NCBI RefSeq assembly: GCF_014654675.1
Contig: NZ_BNBC01000022.1
Location: forward strand, 85,555 to 149,554
Source: Streptomyces spiralis
GTDB taxonomy: Bacteria; Actinomycetota; Actinomycetes; Streptomycetales; Streptomycetaceae
DNA: 64,000 nucleotides
Reading direction: 5' to 3'
Made by a program: the position numbers and the translations under genes. The number at the start of each line of letters is the position of its first letter. Positions within the stretch are counted from its first letter, which is position 1. Under the pieces are notes generated by a model that worked only from the letters and a program-made list of their open reading frames with translations, made no database searches and had not been told where the DNA came from. This document shows, in pieces, positions 31,641 to 40,335 of the stretch.

Positions 31641-32756
31641 GTGGTGAAGGTGCCTGTTCCGGCGGCGCGCCGGGATCCGCACCGGCGAGGCTGGCTGCGG
31701 GGCGCGCCGCCGCCTCGCTGGGTGCGGGTGCTACCGCTCGCGCTGATCGTCGTCGTGGGCTCGGTCACGCTGGCGAGCCCGAACCCGATCGACGTCGGCT
31801 TCCTGCTGGGTGCGATCCCGCCGCTGGCCGTGATGTCGTACGGTCCGCTGGCGACCGCGGTGATGGGCTGCGTGGTGGTGGCCCTGCTCACCGTGCCGGT
31901 GTTCGGGCTGGACCACCCGGGCAACACCGACCTGGAGACGATCTGTTTCGTCGCCGTGCTGAGCGTGTTCCTCTCCTATGTGCGCAGCCGCCGGGACGCG
32001 CAGCTGAACCTGGAGCGCATGGTCGCCGAGGCCGCGCAGCGGGCCGTGGTCCCGCCGCTGCCCGAGCGGGTGGGCACGGTGCGCTGCGCGGGCCTGTACC
32101 GGGCCGCGCAGCTCGGGACGCTGGTCGGCGGGGACTTCTTCGACGTGCGCCGGGGCCCCGCGAGCGGCGTACGGGCGGTCATGGGCGATGTGCAGGGACA
32201 CGGCCTGGCGGCGGTGTCCACGGTCGCCGCGCTGCTGGGGAGCTTCCGGGAGGCGGTGCTCGACCGGCCGGACCTCACGGCGGTCGCCGCCGCCCTGGAC
32301 CGCCGGCTCATGGTGGACTCGGCGGAGGTGCGGAACGCGGAGCTGTTCGCGACCGCCGTACTGCTGGAGTTCTCCGGCGACGCGCGGTCCGTGCGGATGG
32401 TGACGTGCGGCCACCCTCCCCCGGTCCTGCTCCGGGACGGGAAGGCCACGGAGATCGAGCTCGTGCCGTGGACACCCCTGGGCCTGGGCCTGTCCGACGG
32501 GGTGCCGCACCAGGACGGGCAGGTCCTGCCGCTGCGGCCGGGTGACATGTTGTTCCTGGCCTCGGACGGGGTCACCGAGGCCAGGGACGCCCACGGCGCG
32601 TTCTACCCCCTGCTGGACCGCCTGCCCGGCCTCGCCGACCGGGACCCGGCCGTTCTCGCCGGTCATGTGCTGGCCGATCTCCTGGCGCACAGCGGCACGC
32701 TCCGCGACGACGTGACGATGCTCGTCCTGACCCCCTGCCCGCGGGACGCTCCCTGA
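31641..32756 (+). CDS. Membrane-anchored PP2C (SpoIIE-type) phosphatase
   Basis: Residues 25-115 contain three or four hydrophobic helices (VRVLPLALIVVVGSVTLA, VGFLLGAIPPLAVMSYG, ATAVMGCVVVALLTVPVFGL). A SpoIIE-type PP2C domain follows (about 150-365) with metal-site motifs GGDFFDV, GDVQGHG, SDGVTEA and RDDVT. The layout is that of small Streptomyces RsbU-like membrane phosphatases, which probably act on phosphorylated anti-anti-sigma factors. The GTG at 31641 gives 371 residues; a GTG at 31650 is also possible and neither has a strong ribosome site. It converges on an MFS gene. Confidence 0.85.
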   Translation: MVKVPVPAARRDPHRRGWLRGAPPPRWVRVLPLALIVVVGSVTLASPNPIDVGFLLGAIPPLAVMSYGPLATAVMGCVVVALLTVPVFGLDHPGNTDLETICFVAVLSVFLSYVRSRRDAQLNLERMVAEAAQRAVVPPLPERVGTVRCAGLYRAAQLGTLVGGDFFDVRRGPASGVRAVMGDVQGHGLAAVSTVAALLGSFREAVLDRPDLTAVAAALDRRLMVDSAEVRNAELFATAVLLEFSGDARSVRMVTCGHPPPVLLRDGKATEIELVPWTPLGLGLSDGVPHQDGQVLPLRPGDMLFLASDGVTEARDAHGAFYPLLDRLPGLADRDPAVLAGHVLADLLAHSGTLRDDVTMLVLTPCPRDAP

Positions 32757-32814
32757 CGGGGCTGGTTAGGGCGGCGGGGACGGAGCTGGTTCGGTCGACG
32801 GCGACGGCGCCGGC

Positions 32815-34338
32815 TCAGGCGGCAGCGGCACAGCCCGCGGCGCAGAGCTCGCCGTGTCCGGGAGCGGTGCAGTCGGCGGCGACGGGCCGAGACGGCACCG
32901 GGCGCGGCGCGGCCGGTACGGTGCCGCCGATCGTGACCGGCAGCACGCCGGCCGCACGCTCCGCGGGGGCGCGGCGTGCGCGGCGGTCGCGCAGGACGGC
33001 ACCGGTGCCGATGGCGCCGGCGATGAGGACGCCGCCGATCACCAGTGCGCCCCTCGCCCCCGCGGTCTGCATCAGCACACCCAGCAGCGGTGGGCCGACG
33101 AGGCTCCACCCGGTGCTCGCGGTGCGCCACACGCCGAGGACCCGGCCGCGCATGTGCGCCGGCGGGTCGGTCTGCAGGACCGTCGTGCCGGCGGTGTCCG
33201 AGACGGACTCCACCACGGCCATCGGGGCGACGAGCAGCAGCAGGACCCACAGGGTGGGGGACAGACCGGCGGCGATCTGGAGCACGGCTCCGGCCGCGGC
33301 GAGGGCGCCCACCAGGCGTACGGAGGGGCTGCGCAGGCGTCCGGCGAGCACCGCGCCCGCCACACCGCCCACGGCCAGCACGCTGGAGACCGTGCCGAAG
33401 GCCCCGGCGGCGCCGCCGAGCGGTCCGGTGACCAGCACGGCCAGGGTCAGGCCGTAGTTCCGGCCGAAGACGCTGCTGAGCGCGGTGATGCCGGCCAGGG
33501 CCACGAGCCGCGGGCGGCGCAGGAAGAAGCCGAGGCCCTCGCGCGCTCCGGTGCCCCGCCGCGCGGGCGATGCGGCGGCCCCGTCCTGCCGGGACCCGTC
33601 GGCCGTCCGCTTCCGTTGCCGGGGCGCCGCGGCCGGCGCCTGCCCTGCCTCCGGGTGCGGTCGCAGGAAGGGGATCACCGCGGCGACGGCCAGGAAGGAC
33701 ACTCCGTTGGCGGCGTACGCCGCTCCGGGTCCCCACAGGCCGACCACCACGCCGGCCAGCGCGGTTCCGCCCACGCGGCCGGCCCCGCTCACCACCGAGC
33801 CCAGGGCGATCGAGGAGGGCACGTCCTCGGCGGGCACGAGATCGTTGCCGAGCAGGGCGCAGGCGGGCGCGTCGACGGTGGCGATCAGTCCGGTGACGGC
33901 GGCGAGCACCATCAGGATCGGCACCGTCAGGTGGTCGGTGACGACCAGCCCGGCGGTGAGGAAGCCGACCAGGGCGAGCAGGGCCTGGCTCACCGAGGCG
34001 GTGAGCCGGCGCGGCCAGGCGTCGACGGCGGCGCCGCCGAGGAGTCCGAGCAGCAGCCCGGGCGCGGCCTGTGCGGACAGCGACAGGCCGGTCGCCGCCG
34101 CGGAGCCCGTGAGGTGGAGCACCAGCAGGTTCTGCGCGGTCAGCTGCATCCAGGTGCCGGCGTTGGACACCAGGTTGGCGGCCGACCACCAGCGCATGCT
34201 GCGGTGGCGCAGCGACCGCCACGGGGCGCGGTCCTCGCCGGCCGTCGCCCGGCGGTCCGGGCGGCGGAGAGAGGGCAGGAGCACGCGGCGCGGCGCGGCC
34301 GAGGGCTGGGGGGAAGGAGCAGTGGTGGAAGAAGCCAC
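32815..34338 (-). CDS. MFS exporter
   Basis: The 507-residue protein has about 12 hydrophobic helices (WWSAANLVSNAGTWMQLTAQ opens the first) and resembles the EntS/enterobactin-exporter-like MFS group. Typical blocks are LLGGAAVDAWPRRL, DVPSSIALGSVVSGAGRVGG and ADPPAHMRGRVLGVWRTAS (read as QTDPPAHMRGRVLGVWRTAS). There is a long central loop with Lys/Arg-rich sequence and a Cys/Ala-rich tail. The substrate is unknown. The start is uncertain: GTG 34338 is chosen because the sequence before it looks non-coding. The 467 bases upstream hold no gene. Confidence 0.8.
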   Translation of the reverse strand: MASSTTAPSPQPSAAPRRVLLPSLRRPDRRATAGEDRAPWRSLRHRSMRWWSAANLVSNAGTWMQLTAQNLLVLHLTGSAAATGLSLSAQAAPGLLLGLLGGAAVDAWPRRLTASVSQALLALVGFLTAGLVVTDHLTVPILMVLAAVTGLIATVDAPACALLGNDLVPAEDVPSSIALGSVVSGAGRVGGTALAGVVVGLWGPGAAYAANGVSFLAVAAVIPFLRPHPEAGQAPAAAPRQRKRTADGSRQDGAAASPARRGTGAREGLGFFLRRPRLVALAGITALSSVFGRNYGLTLAVLVTGPLGGAAGAFGTVSSVLAVGGVAGAVLAGRLRSPSVRLVGALAAAGAVLQIAAGLSPTLWVLLLLVAPMAVVESVSDTAGTTVLQTDPPAHMRGRVLGVWRTASTGWSLVGPPLLGVLMQTAGARGALVIGGVLIAGAIGTGAVLRDRRARRAPAERAAGVLPVTIGGTVPAAPRPVPSRPVAADCTAPGHGELCAAGCAAAA

Positions 34339-34805
34339 AGAAAGTCGTTCTCTGTCGGAGACCGGACGGCTTGCCGTGCTGTGCCGCCAGGGGCGGCTCG
34401 ACGGTGAGACGTGGCCCGGCACAGCGGCTGCCCATCTTCGCCCAAGGCAGGGGACAGTCGACGATCACACCGCTTCCCGGCGGCCGACACGTGCCCCAAC
34501 TGGCTGCCGGCACAAGTGAGTTCGCGTTGTGGTGGTGTTCCTCACAGGCCGCGCCGCGGACAGAGACCTGGAACACACCGCCGGACGAGACAGGGCTCCG
34601 CTGTGAGATGCGCCTCTGTCCCTCTCTCCGGAGGAGGCCGGACCGGTCCCCCGCTCCGGTCCCGCCTCCGCGGTGTGTCGAACCTACGTCGCTCTCCGCA
34701 GCCGTCGACATCGCGCCAGTGCCCTCTCGGCCGGCCGGAGGGCTCACCCGTGCACAACTGAGTCCGCTATGCCCTCGTTCGTGCACACCGGCGCCTTCGT
34801 GGTCC
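34339..34805. other. Gene-free region upstream of the MFS gene
   Basis: These 467 bases lie between the MFS start and the stop of the PucR-like gene. I see no convincing ORF by codon composition, and no strong repeat or hairpin. The MFS promoter is expected here. Confidence 0.3.
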
Positions 34806-36308
34806 TCATACGGGCCCGTCGAGGGCGGGCGGTTCCAGGTCGCCCACCACGAGATGGGCCAGGACGACCTCGTACAGGTCGCTGCCGGTGTCGAGGAGCC
34901 GTCGTTCCAGAACGGGCTCGACGCCGCGGACGTGCTCCCGCACCGTCTGCGCGTGGACACCGAGCAGCCGTGCGGCGCGCTCGGCGTTGCCGCCGGCGGC
35001 GATCCAGGCGCGCAGGGTGCCGCGCAGGTCACGTGTGTCCGCCGTCAGCCGCCCGAGGAGCTCGTGCGCCCAGGTGCGCAGCGCCGGCCCGGACAGCAGA
35101 TCACCGAGGCGTACGGCTCGGTCCCGCGGTGCGGGGGTGGCGGCGGTCTCGTCGTGGAGGCCCGCCTGGGTGTTCAGGGCCAGGTGGACGGCGGCGCGGA
35201 CGGTCAGCGGGGAGAGGTCGGTGCCGAGCAGCCGCTCCAACCGCTCCATCCGGGCGCGGACGGTGTTGCGGCTCACACCGAGGATCCGCGCGGCGCTCAC
35301 CGCGGTGAACTCCAGCCCCAGCCGCACGGTGGCGACCAGCTCGGCCCGGGTGTGGTGGGGCAGGGCGTCCAGCGGCCGCAGCAGCCGGTCCGACCAGGCG
35401 CGCAGCGCCCCGGGGTCCATCAGGCGCTCGGGGTGGGTGCGCTCGGCGTACACGGCCGTGCCGTCCGGGCGGAACCGGGCCAGGGCGAGGGCGCTCACCG
35501 CCTGCCCGTACGCCGTCGCGGTCCGGGCGAGACTGTGCCGGGCGCTGCCGCCGAGGAAGGTGCGCGGGCGCCCGCCGACCAGCGAGCGCAGGGCCGGGCC
35601 GGTGGTCTCGGCGGGGGCGACCACGATCACATGGCCGTCCACCGCCGGGCAGCGTACGACCAGGGCCTGCCCGCCGGTGGCGTCCAGGCAGTCGGCGGTG
35701 AGCCGCTCGCGCTCCTCGCGGTGCGTCTCCAGGACGTAGACGTGCGCGGTGTCGGTGTCGAGGAGACCGGGCCACGGGCCGGCGGACACCCGGCGGGCCG
35801 AGACGGTGTCCTCCACCATCAGCAGTTGCAGGACCGCCAGCCGCAGCGCGGACGTCGCCTCCTGGAGCCGGCGTCCGGCCTCGCCGCTCTCGCGGGCGCG
35901 CAGCAGCAGCTCGACCACTCCCGCCGTGTGGCTGAGCACGTCGGCGGCCTCCCGGTCGAAGGGTGCGGCACGGGAGACGGCCAGCACACCGGCCGGAGGC
36001 GAGTGCTGGCCCCCCACGCGCACCACGCGCAGGTGGCGCCGCTCGTCCTCCAGCGCGGCGGAGGCGAACCGGCCGGAGACGACGTCCGCGACCAGTTCCT
36101 CGGCCGGCGGCAGGGGCCGGCCGGCGAGCAGTGCGCCGCCGCCGTCCAGGAGGCAGGCCGTGCCGTGCACGGCCTCGGCGAGCCAGGCCACGACCTTGCC
36201 CACGTCGCGCCCGGCCGGCCGCAGCTGGCCGAGAAGCTCCTCGGCCCATGTCGTACGGCGGCTCTCCCGCCCGCCTGCCGTGACGGCACCGTCCTCCTGG
36301 CCGGCCAT
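34806..36308 (-). CDS. PucR-family regulator with two C-terminal HTH domains
   Basis: The 500-residue protein has an N-terminal sensor half (about 20-200; GKVVAWLAEAVHGTACLLDG is GAF-like) and a middle domain with LARTATAYGQAVSALALARF typical of PucR/CdaR regulators. The first helix-turn-helix is VSAARILGVSRNTVRARMER (around 365-385). A second similar one lies near the end (NAERAARLLGVHAQTVREHV). One HTH is the norm, so the duplication is unusual. The ATG at 36308 is preceded by GCAGGGG. Its target genes are unknown; the divergent promoter region is shared with the YrdC/Sua5 gene. Confidence 0.8.
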   Translation of the reverse strand: MAGQEDGAVTAGGRESRRTTWAEELLGQLRPAGRDVGKVVAWLAEAVHGTACLLDGGGALLAGRPLPPAEELVADVVSGRFASAALEDERRHLRVVRVGGQHSPPAGVLAVSRAAPFDREAADVLSHTAGVVELLLRARESGEAGRRLQEATSALRLAVLQLLMVEDTVSARRVSAGPWPGLLDTDTAHVYVLETHREERERLTADCLDATGGQALVVRCPAVDGHVIVVAPAETTGPALRSLVGGRPRTFLGGSARHSLARTATAYGQAVSALALARFRPDGTAVYAERTHPERLMDPGALRAWSDRLLRPLDALPHHTRAELVATVRLGLEFTAVSAARILGVSRNTVRARMERLERLLGTDLSPLTVRAAVHLALNTQAGLHDETAATPAPRDRAVRLGDLLSGPALRTWAHELLGRLTADTRDLRGTLRAWIAAGGNAERAARLLGVHAQTVREHVRGVEPVLERRLLDTGSDLYEVVLAHLVVGDLEPPALDGPV

Positions 36309-36919
36309 GTCGGCCCCTGCCCCCTCTCGTCGTGCGCCGCGCTGACCTCGGCGTTCTCGGTCTGGGACGTTACCAGCGGCCTTCGCCGACCGCCCGGGCC
36401 GAGCGCTGTGACGCATGCCTCGGGACAGCGGGGAGCGCGGGAGGAGGGAAGGGGGCTTCGCCGGCGCTGCACGGGGGGAGGTGAGCGGCCGGCGAAGCCG
36501 CACGCCCGGGGCCGGGGGGCCGCCTCCGAGCGGTACACAGCTCTGGTTCCCCGGTACGGGCCGTGTAAGCACGCGAAGTTGACGACGTTTCGGCGTGTCG
36601 CGCATCGGTCGGACGGGTGGCACGTGTCATCAGGCGGGTCGCCCATGTCACTGGGCCTGTCACACGTGTCACCGAGCCCGGTGCGCGGCCACGGGCCTCG
36701 GGGCAGGCGGTGCAGGCGCGGGGGCAGGTCCGGGGCGGGGGCAGTCCGGGGCGGGGGCAGTCCGGGGCGGGGGCAGTCCGGGGCGGGGGCAGTCCGGGGC
36801 GGGGGCAGTCCGGGGCGGGGGCAGTCCGGGGCGGGGGCAGTCCGGGGCGGGCGCGGCGCGCTGACGGCCGGACAGCGGACTGCACGGCGCCCGCCGGGTG
36901 CACGGCATAAGCTCGGCGA
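36309..36919. other. Divergent intergenic region rich in repeats
   Basis: No gene is supported in these 611 bases. They hold several GTGTCA/ATGTCAC-like motifs between 36625 and 36680 (CACGTGTCA, CCATGTCACTGG, CACGTGTCACC), which may be binding sites for one regulator. The 16-bp repeat array is listed separately. Confidence 0.5.
36724..36852. repeat. Eight-unit 16-bp tandem repeat array
   Basis: Seven exact 16-bp units, GCAGTCCGGGGCGGGG, start at 36741, 36757, 36773, 36789, 36805, 36821 and 36837 (the last is cut short). A 17-bp variant at 36724 precedes them. The period is not a multiple of three and the tract lies 68 bases upstream of an ATG, so it is non-coding. The G-runs could fold as G-quadruplexes. 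Confidence 0.9.
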
Positions 36920-37540
36920 ATGGCGAAGTACTTCGACGTGCACCCGGACAACCCCCAGCCACGCGCAATCCGCCAGGTCGCCGACGGCGTGCGCGAAGGG
37001 GCGTTGATCGCGTATCCGACCGACTCCTGTTACGCCCTGGGCTGCCGGCTGGGCAGCCGCGACGGCATCGACCGGATCCGCGCGATCCGACAGCTGGACG
37101 ACCGGCACCACTTCACGCTGGTGTGCCAGGACTTCGCCCAGCTCGGCCAGTTCGTACGCATCGACAACGACGTGTTCCGTGCGATCAAGGCCTCCACACC
37201 CGGCAGTTACACCTTCATCCTGCCCGCCACGCGTGAGGTGCCGCGCATGCTGCAGCACCCGAAGAAGAAGACGGTCGGGGTGCGCATCCCCGACCATGTC
37301 GTCGCGCAGGCGCTGCTCGCGGAGCTCGGCGAGCCGTTGCTGTCCAGCACGCTGCTGCTGCCCGACGAGGACGAGCCGATGACCCAGGGCTGGGAGATCA
37401 AGGACCGGCTCGACCATGTGCTGGACGCGGTGGTCGACTCGGGCGACTGCGGCACCGAGCCGACCACGGTCATCGACTTCTCCGGGGGTGAGGCCGAGAT
37501 CGTCCGGCGCGGCGCGGGCGACACCTCACGGTTCGAGTAG
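36920..37540 (+). CDS. L-threonylcarbamoyladenylate synthase-type protein (YrdC/Sua5/YciO)
   Basis: The 206-residue protein is a single YrdC domain: IAYPTDSCYALGCRLGSRD (residues 30-48), RHHFTLVCQDFAQLGQFV, PGSYTFILPATREVPRML, and KKKTVGVRIPDHVVAQALL. The family makes threonylcarbamoyl-AMP for the tRNA t6A modification. This short form with the RHHFTL signature resembles the YciO branch, whose exact role is less sure. The ATG at 36920 is used; GGCGAATGGCG gives no strong ribosome site. The last 22 bases including the stop are exactly duplicated downstream. Confidence 0.85.
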   Translation: MAKYFDVHPDNPQPRAIRQVADGVREGALIAYPTDSCYALGCRLGSRDGIDRIRAIRQLDDRHHFTLVCQDFAQLGQFVRIDNDVFRAIKASTPGSYTFILPATREVPRMLQHPKKKTVGVRIPDHVVAQALLAELGEPLLSSTLLLPDEDEPMTQGWEIKDRLDHVLDAVVDSGDCGTEPTTVIDFSGGEAEIVRRGAGDTSRFE

Positions 37541-37562
37541 CGACACCTCACGGTTCGAGTAG
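37519..37562 (+). repeat. 22-bp exact tandem duplication spanning a stop codon
   Basis: CGACACCTCACGGTTCGAGT plus AG occurs at 37519-37540 and again at 37541-37562. The first copy ends with the stop codon of the YrdC gene, so the second copy is untranslated. It looks like a recent slippage event. Confidence 0.9.
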
Positions 37563-37749
37563 GGCCACGGCCACGGGGCCGGCGCGGCACCGCACCGAGT
37601 GGTGTGCGGCGGCCCCTCGCTCGGCCCCTGCTGAAGGTCACGTGATGTCAGCGGGCCGCGTCACCAGGGGAGTTCGACCCGGGGTGGCGGGTGCGCTGAT
37701 CGCGGGCCCCCCTCCTCGGCGCGGCCACGGCGTTGTTACGGTGCACCGC

Positions 37750-39252
37750 GTGTCTGACTCCTCACGCGATACCGTCGAAGGCGCCGGCTGGAACGCAGCC
37801 GAGCGCGGCACCTACCGGGAGCTCATGCCCGCGCGGGTCGAGAAGCTGTCCTGGCTGAACCCCCGGACGCTGTGGGCCGCGCGCAACGGCGTGGTCGCGT
37901 CCTGGTTCGGGGACCCCACGGGCCGTACCCGGAGCCGCTGGGTGGCTCAGCGGGCCGCGGCAGGCGCCCCGGCGGACAAGGTGATCCGGCGCACGGAGGC
38001 GGATCGCTTCTCCTTCATGGTCGTCGGGGACACCGGCGAGGGCGACGACTCCCAGTACGCCGTGGTCCCCGGCTTCTTGAAGGCCTCCGAGGGCACGTCG
38101 TTCGCCGTGATCGCCAGCGACGTGAACTATCCGGTCGGCAGCACGGACGACTACGGCACGAAGTTCTTCCGGCCGTACCGGGACTACCCGGCGCCGATCT
38201 ACGCCGTCCCCGGCAACCACGACTGGTACGAGGACCTCGGCGCCTTCATGCGGGTCTTCTGCGACGACGCCCCGCCGCTCGCCCCGGAGCCGAGGCCCCG
38301 CCCGCTGAGCCGCGCCTGGTGGCGTGCGCTGCTGTGGCACCGGCCGCGCCCGGCGGACGAACGGCGCCTGGCCGACGCGCGGAAGCTGCGTTCCGCGCCG
38401 GGGCAGCAGGCCGTCCAGCCGGGCCCGTACTGGGCGATCGACGCCGGGCCGGTGCGGATCGTCGGCATCGACACCGGCCTGCTCGGCACCATCGACGCCG
38501 AGCAGGGCGCCTGGCTGCGGGAGGTGTCCCAGGGGCCCCGCCCGAAGATCCTCGTCACCGGCTCCCCCCTGTACGTGGACGGCGAGCACCACCCCTGCGC
38601 GATAGAGGGCGGCGGCACCGTCGACGACGTCGTCCGCGCCCCGGAGCACCACTACGTGGCGGCGATAGGCGGCGACATCCACAACTACCAGCGCTACCCG
38701 GTGGACGTGGACGGCCGCACCGTCCAGTACGTGGTCTCGGGCGGCGGCGGCGCGTTCATGCACGCCACCCACACCATCCCGCGCGTGTCGATCGGAAACG
38801 TCACGGAGTCCGACTTCCGGTGTTATCCGCTGCGCGGCGACTCCCTGGCCTTCTACAGCAGGCTCTACGGCCGCCGGCTGCGCATGCCCCGCCTGTTCAC
38901 GATCAGCGAGGCCGAGGGCATGGCCGTCATCGCCGAACGGCTCGGCATCCCCCTGACCCGCGCACAGAGCGACCCCGTACGGGTCACCCGGCGGGTGCGC
39001 CTGATCGCGAGCCTGCTGGGCACCGCCCGGCGCCCGGACCGCAGGGCCCGCTTCCGCCTGCCGGTCCGCAAGCTCTACACCCGGCTGTTCTCGCCCGGCT
39101 CGGCCACGTACAGCCCGCCGTTCTTCAAGTCGTTCCTGCGTCTGGACGTCACACCGGAAGCGGTCCGGCTGCGCTGCTTCGCCGCGACCGGCAACCTCGC
39201 CCAGGAGATCGACCCGCCGGTCGAGGACGAGGTGACCATCCCCCTGCGCTGA
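37750..39252 (+). CDS. Metallophosphoesterase (calcineurin-like)
   Basis: The 500-residue protein has the metallophosphatase motifs in order: MVVGDTGEGDD (residues 96-106), VIASDVNYPVGS, VPGNHDWYEDLGAFM with the GNHD metal ligands, LVTGSPLYVDG, and GGDIHNYQRY. The remaining C-terminal 170 residues are a family-specific extension. It should hydrolyse a phosphoester in the cytoplasm; the substrate is unknown. The start is uncertain: GTG 37750 begins MSDSSRDTVEG, typical of relatives, but no ribosome site is visible and GTG 37741 is possible. It converges on the dioxygenase gene with only 15 bases between. Confidence 0.85.
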   Translation: MSDSSRDTVEGAGWNAAERGTYRELMPARVEKLSWLNPRTLWAARNGVVASWFGDPTGRTRSRWVAQRAAAGAPADKVIRRTEADRFSFMVVGDTGEGDDSQYAVVPGFLKASEGTSFAVIASDVNYPVGSTDDYGTKFFRPYRDYPAPIYAVPGNHDWYEDLGAFMRVFCDDAPPLAPEPRPRPLSRAWWRALLWHRPRPADERRLADARKLRSAPGQQAVQPGPYWAIDAGPVRIVGIDTGLLGTIDAEQGAWLREVSQGPRPKILVTGSPLYVDGEHHPCAIEGGGTVDDVVRAPEHHYVAAIGGDIHNYQRYPVDVDGRTVQYVVSGGGGAFMHATHTIPRVSIGNVTESDFRCYPLRGDSLAFYSRLYGRRLRMPRLFTISEAEGMAVIAERLGIPLTRAQSDPVRVTRRVRLIASLLGTARRPDRRARFRLPVRKLYTRLFSPGSATYSPPFFKSFLRLDVTPEAVRLRCFAATGNLAQEIDPPVEDEVTIPLR

Positions 39253-39267
39253 GCGGCGACCGGCCCG

Positions 39268-40260
39268 TCACCAGCGGCCCGGCTGGCTTCCGGTGATCGG
39301 CTCGGAGGCCTTTCCGTCCACCCCGACCGGCACCTCCCCGGAGAGCATCACCCGGTGCATGATCCGGGGCAAGCCGAGATGGGCGTTGTCGCCGGGCGCC
39401 AGGTGGACGGTGGCCCGGTTGTCCCAGAAGGCCACACTGCCCGGCTCCCACCGGAACCTGACGGTGTACTCGGGCCGGACCGCCTGCTCCAGCAGCATCT
39501 GAAGGATCGCGGCGCTCTCCGCACGGGAGACGCCCTCGATCTGCTCGACGTAGTACCCGTTGACGAACAGCACCCGCTCCCCCGTCTCCGGGTGGACGCG
39601 CACCAGCGGATGCACGGTGGCGATCTGACGATCCAGCAGGTGACGGACGTACGCGTCGTCGCCGGGCCGCGGCTGGTAGCCGACCCCGAGCCGGTGTTCG
39701 GCGCGCAGCCCGTCGACGAACGCGCGGACCGGGGCCGACAGTCCCGCGTAGGCGGCCGCCAGGTTGGACCATGTGGTGTCGCCGCCGTAGGGCGGGACGG
39801 TCTCGGCGCGCAGGATGGTCGCGGCGGGCGGGTCGACGCGGGCGCCGTGGTCGCAGTGCCAGCCGCGCAGCAGTGTGTGCCGGCGCCGCTGGAGCCACTC
39901 CTCGTGATCCATCCCGAACCGCCCGCCCAGCTCCAGCCGGTCGGCGGTCGTCTCCACCTCGGGAACGTCCGGCGGTGACGCACCGCCCCGCCTGCGCAGC
40001 ACCACGGGCTCGCCGAAACGGCGGGCGAACGCCACATGGGCCGCGTGGTCCAGCCGCTGCCCGCGGAAGAACACCACCTTCCAGCGCAGCACCGCCGCCC
40101 GGATCCGCGCGACCACGGCGTCGTCGAGGTCCGCGGCGAGATCCACTCCGGTGATCTCGGCGCCGATGTGCCCGGCGACCGGCTTCACCTCGATCCCCTC
40201 GGTGCCCTCCGCGCCCTCGGTGCCCCGCGCGCCCGCTCCGCCCGTGCCTGTCGCCGTCAT
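39268..40260 (-). CDS. TauD/TfdA-family Fe(II)/2-oxoglutarate dioxygenase
   Basis: The 330-residue protein carries the facial triad His135-x-Asp137 (GWHCDHG) and His286 (ATVHLAPGD), with the 2-oxoglutarate Arg further on (HRVMLSGE region). Other family blocks are KVVFFRGQRLDHAAHVAFAR and GDTTWSNLAAAYAGLS. Taurine, sulfonate, alkyl sulfate and many natural-product substrates are possible; the cysteine in HCD is a slight departure from the usual HTD. ATG 40260 has GGAG five bases upstream. An Ala/Gly/Glu-rich repeat (GTEG) forms the first 22 residues. Confidence 0.88.
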   Translation of the reverse strand: MTATGTGGAGARGTEGAEGTEGIEVKPVAGHIGAEITGVDLAADLDDAVVARIRAAVLRWKVVFFRGQRLDHAAHVAFARRFGEPVVLRRRGGASPPDVPEVETTADRLELGGRFGMDHEEWLQRRRHTLLRGWHCDHGARVDPPAATILRAETVPPYGGDTTWSNLAAAYAGLSAPVRAFVDGLRAEHRLGVGYQPRPGDDAYVRHLLDRQIATVHPLVRVHPETGERVLFVNGYYVEQIEGVSRAESAAILQMLLEQAVRPEYTVRFRWEPGSVAFWDNRATVHLAPGDNAHLGLPRIMHRVMLSGEVPVGVDGKASEPITGSQPGRW

Positions 40261-40335
40261 CTGCGCTCCGATGGTCGCCCGTCAGGTTCCACAGAAATCG
40301 TGACAGGCTTTCCGGCGGGCTGCGACAGGGCGCCG

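Noticed and set aside
32663..35032. Long minus-strand frame overlapping the MFS gene in another frame
   Set aside because: Low-complexity Arg/Pro sequence; the MFS frame has membrane helices and family motifs.
36724..36852. 16-bp array considered as a CRISPR
   Set aside because: Units are directly adjacent with no unique spacers, and no cas genes are near.
34371..37007. Very long plus-strand frame across the PucR gene and the repeat array
   Set aside because: It is antisense to the well-supported PucR-like gene, and the repeat period of 16 is not a multiple of three.
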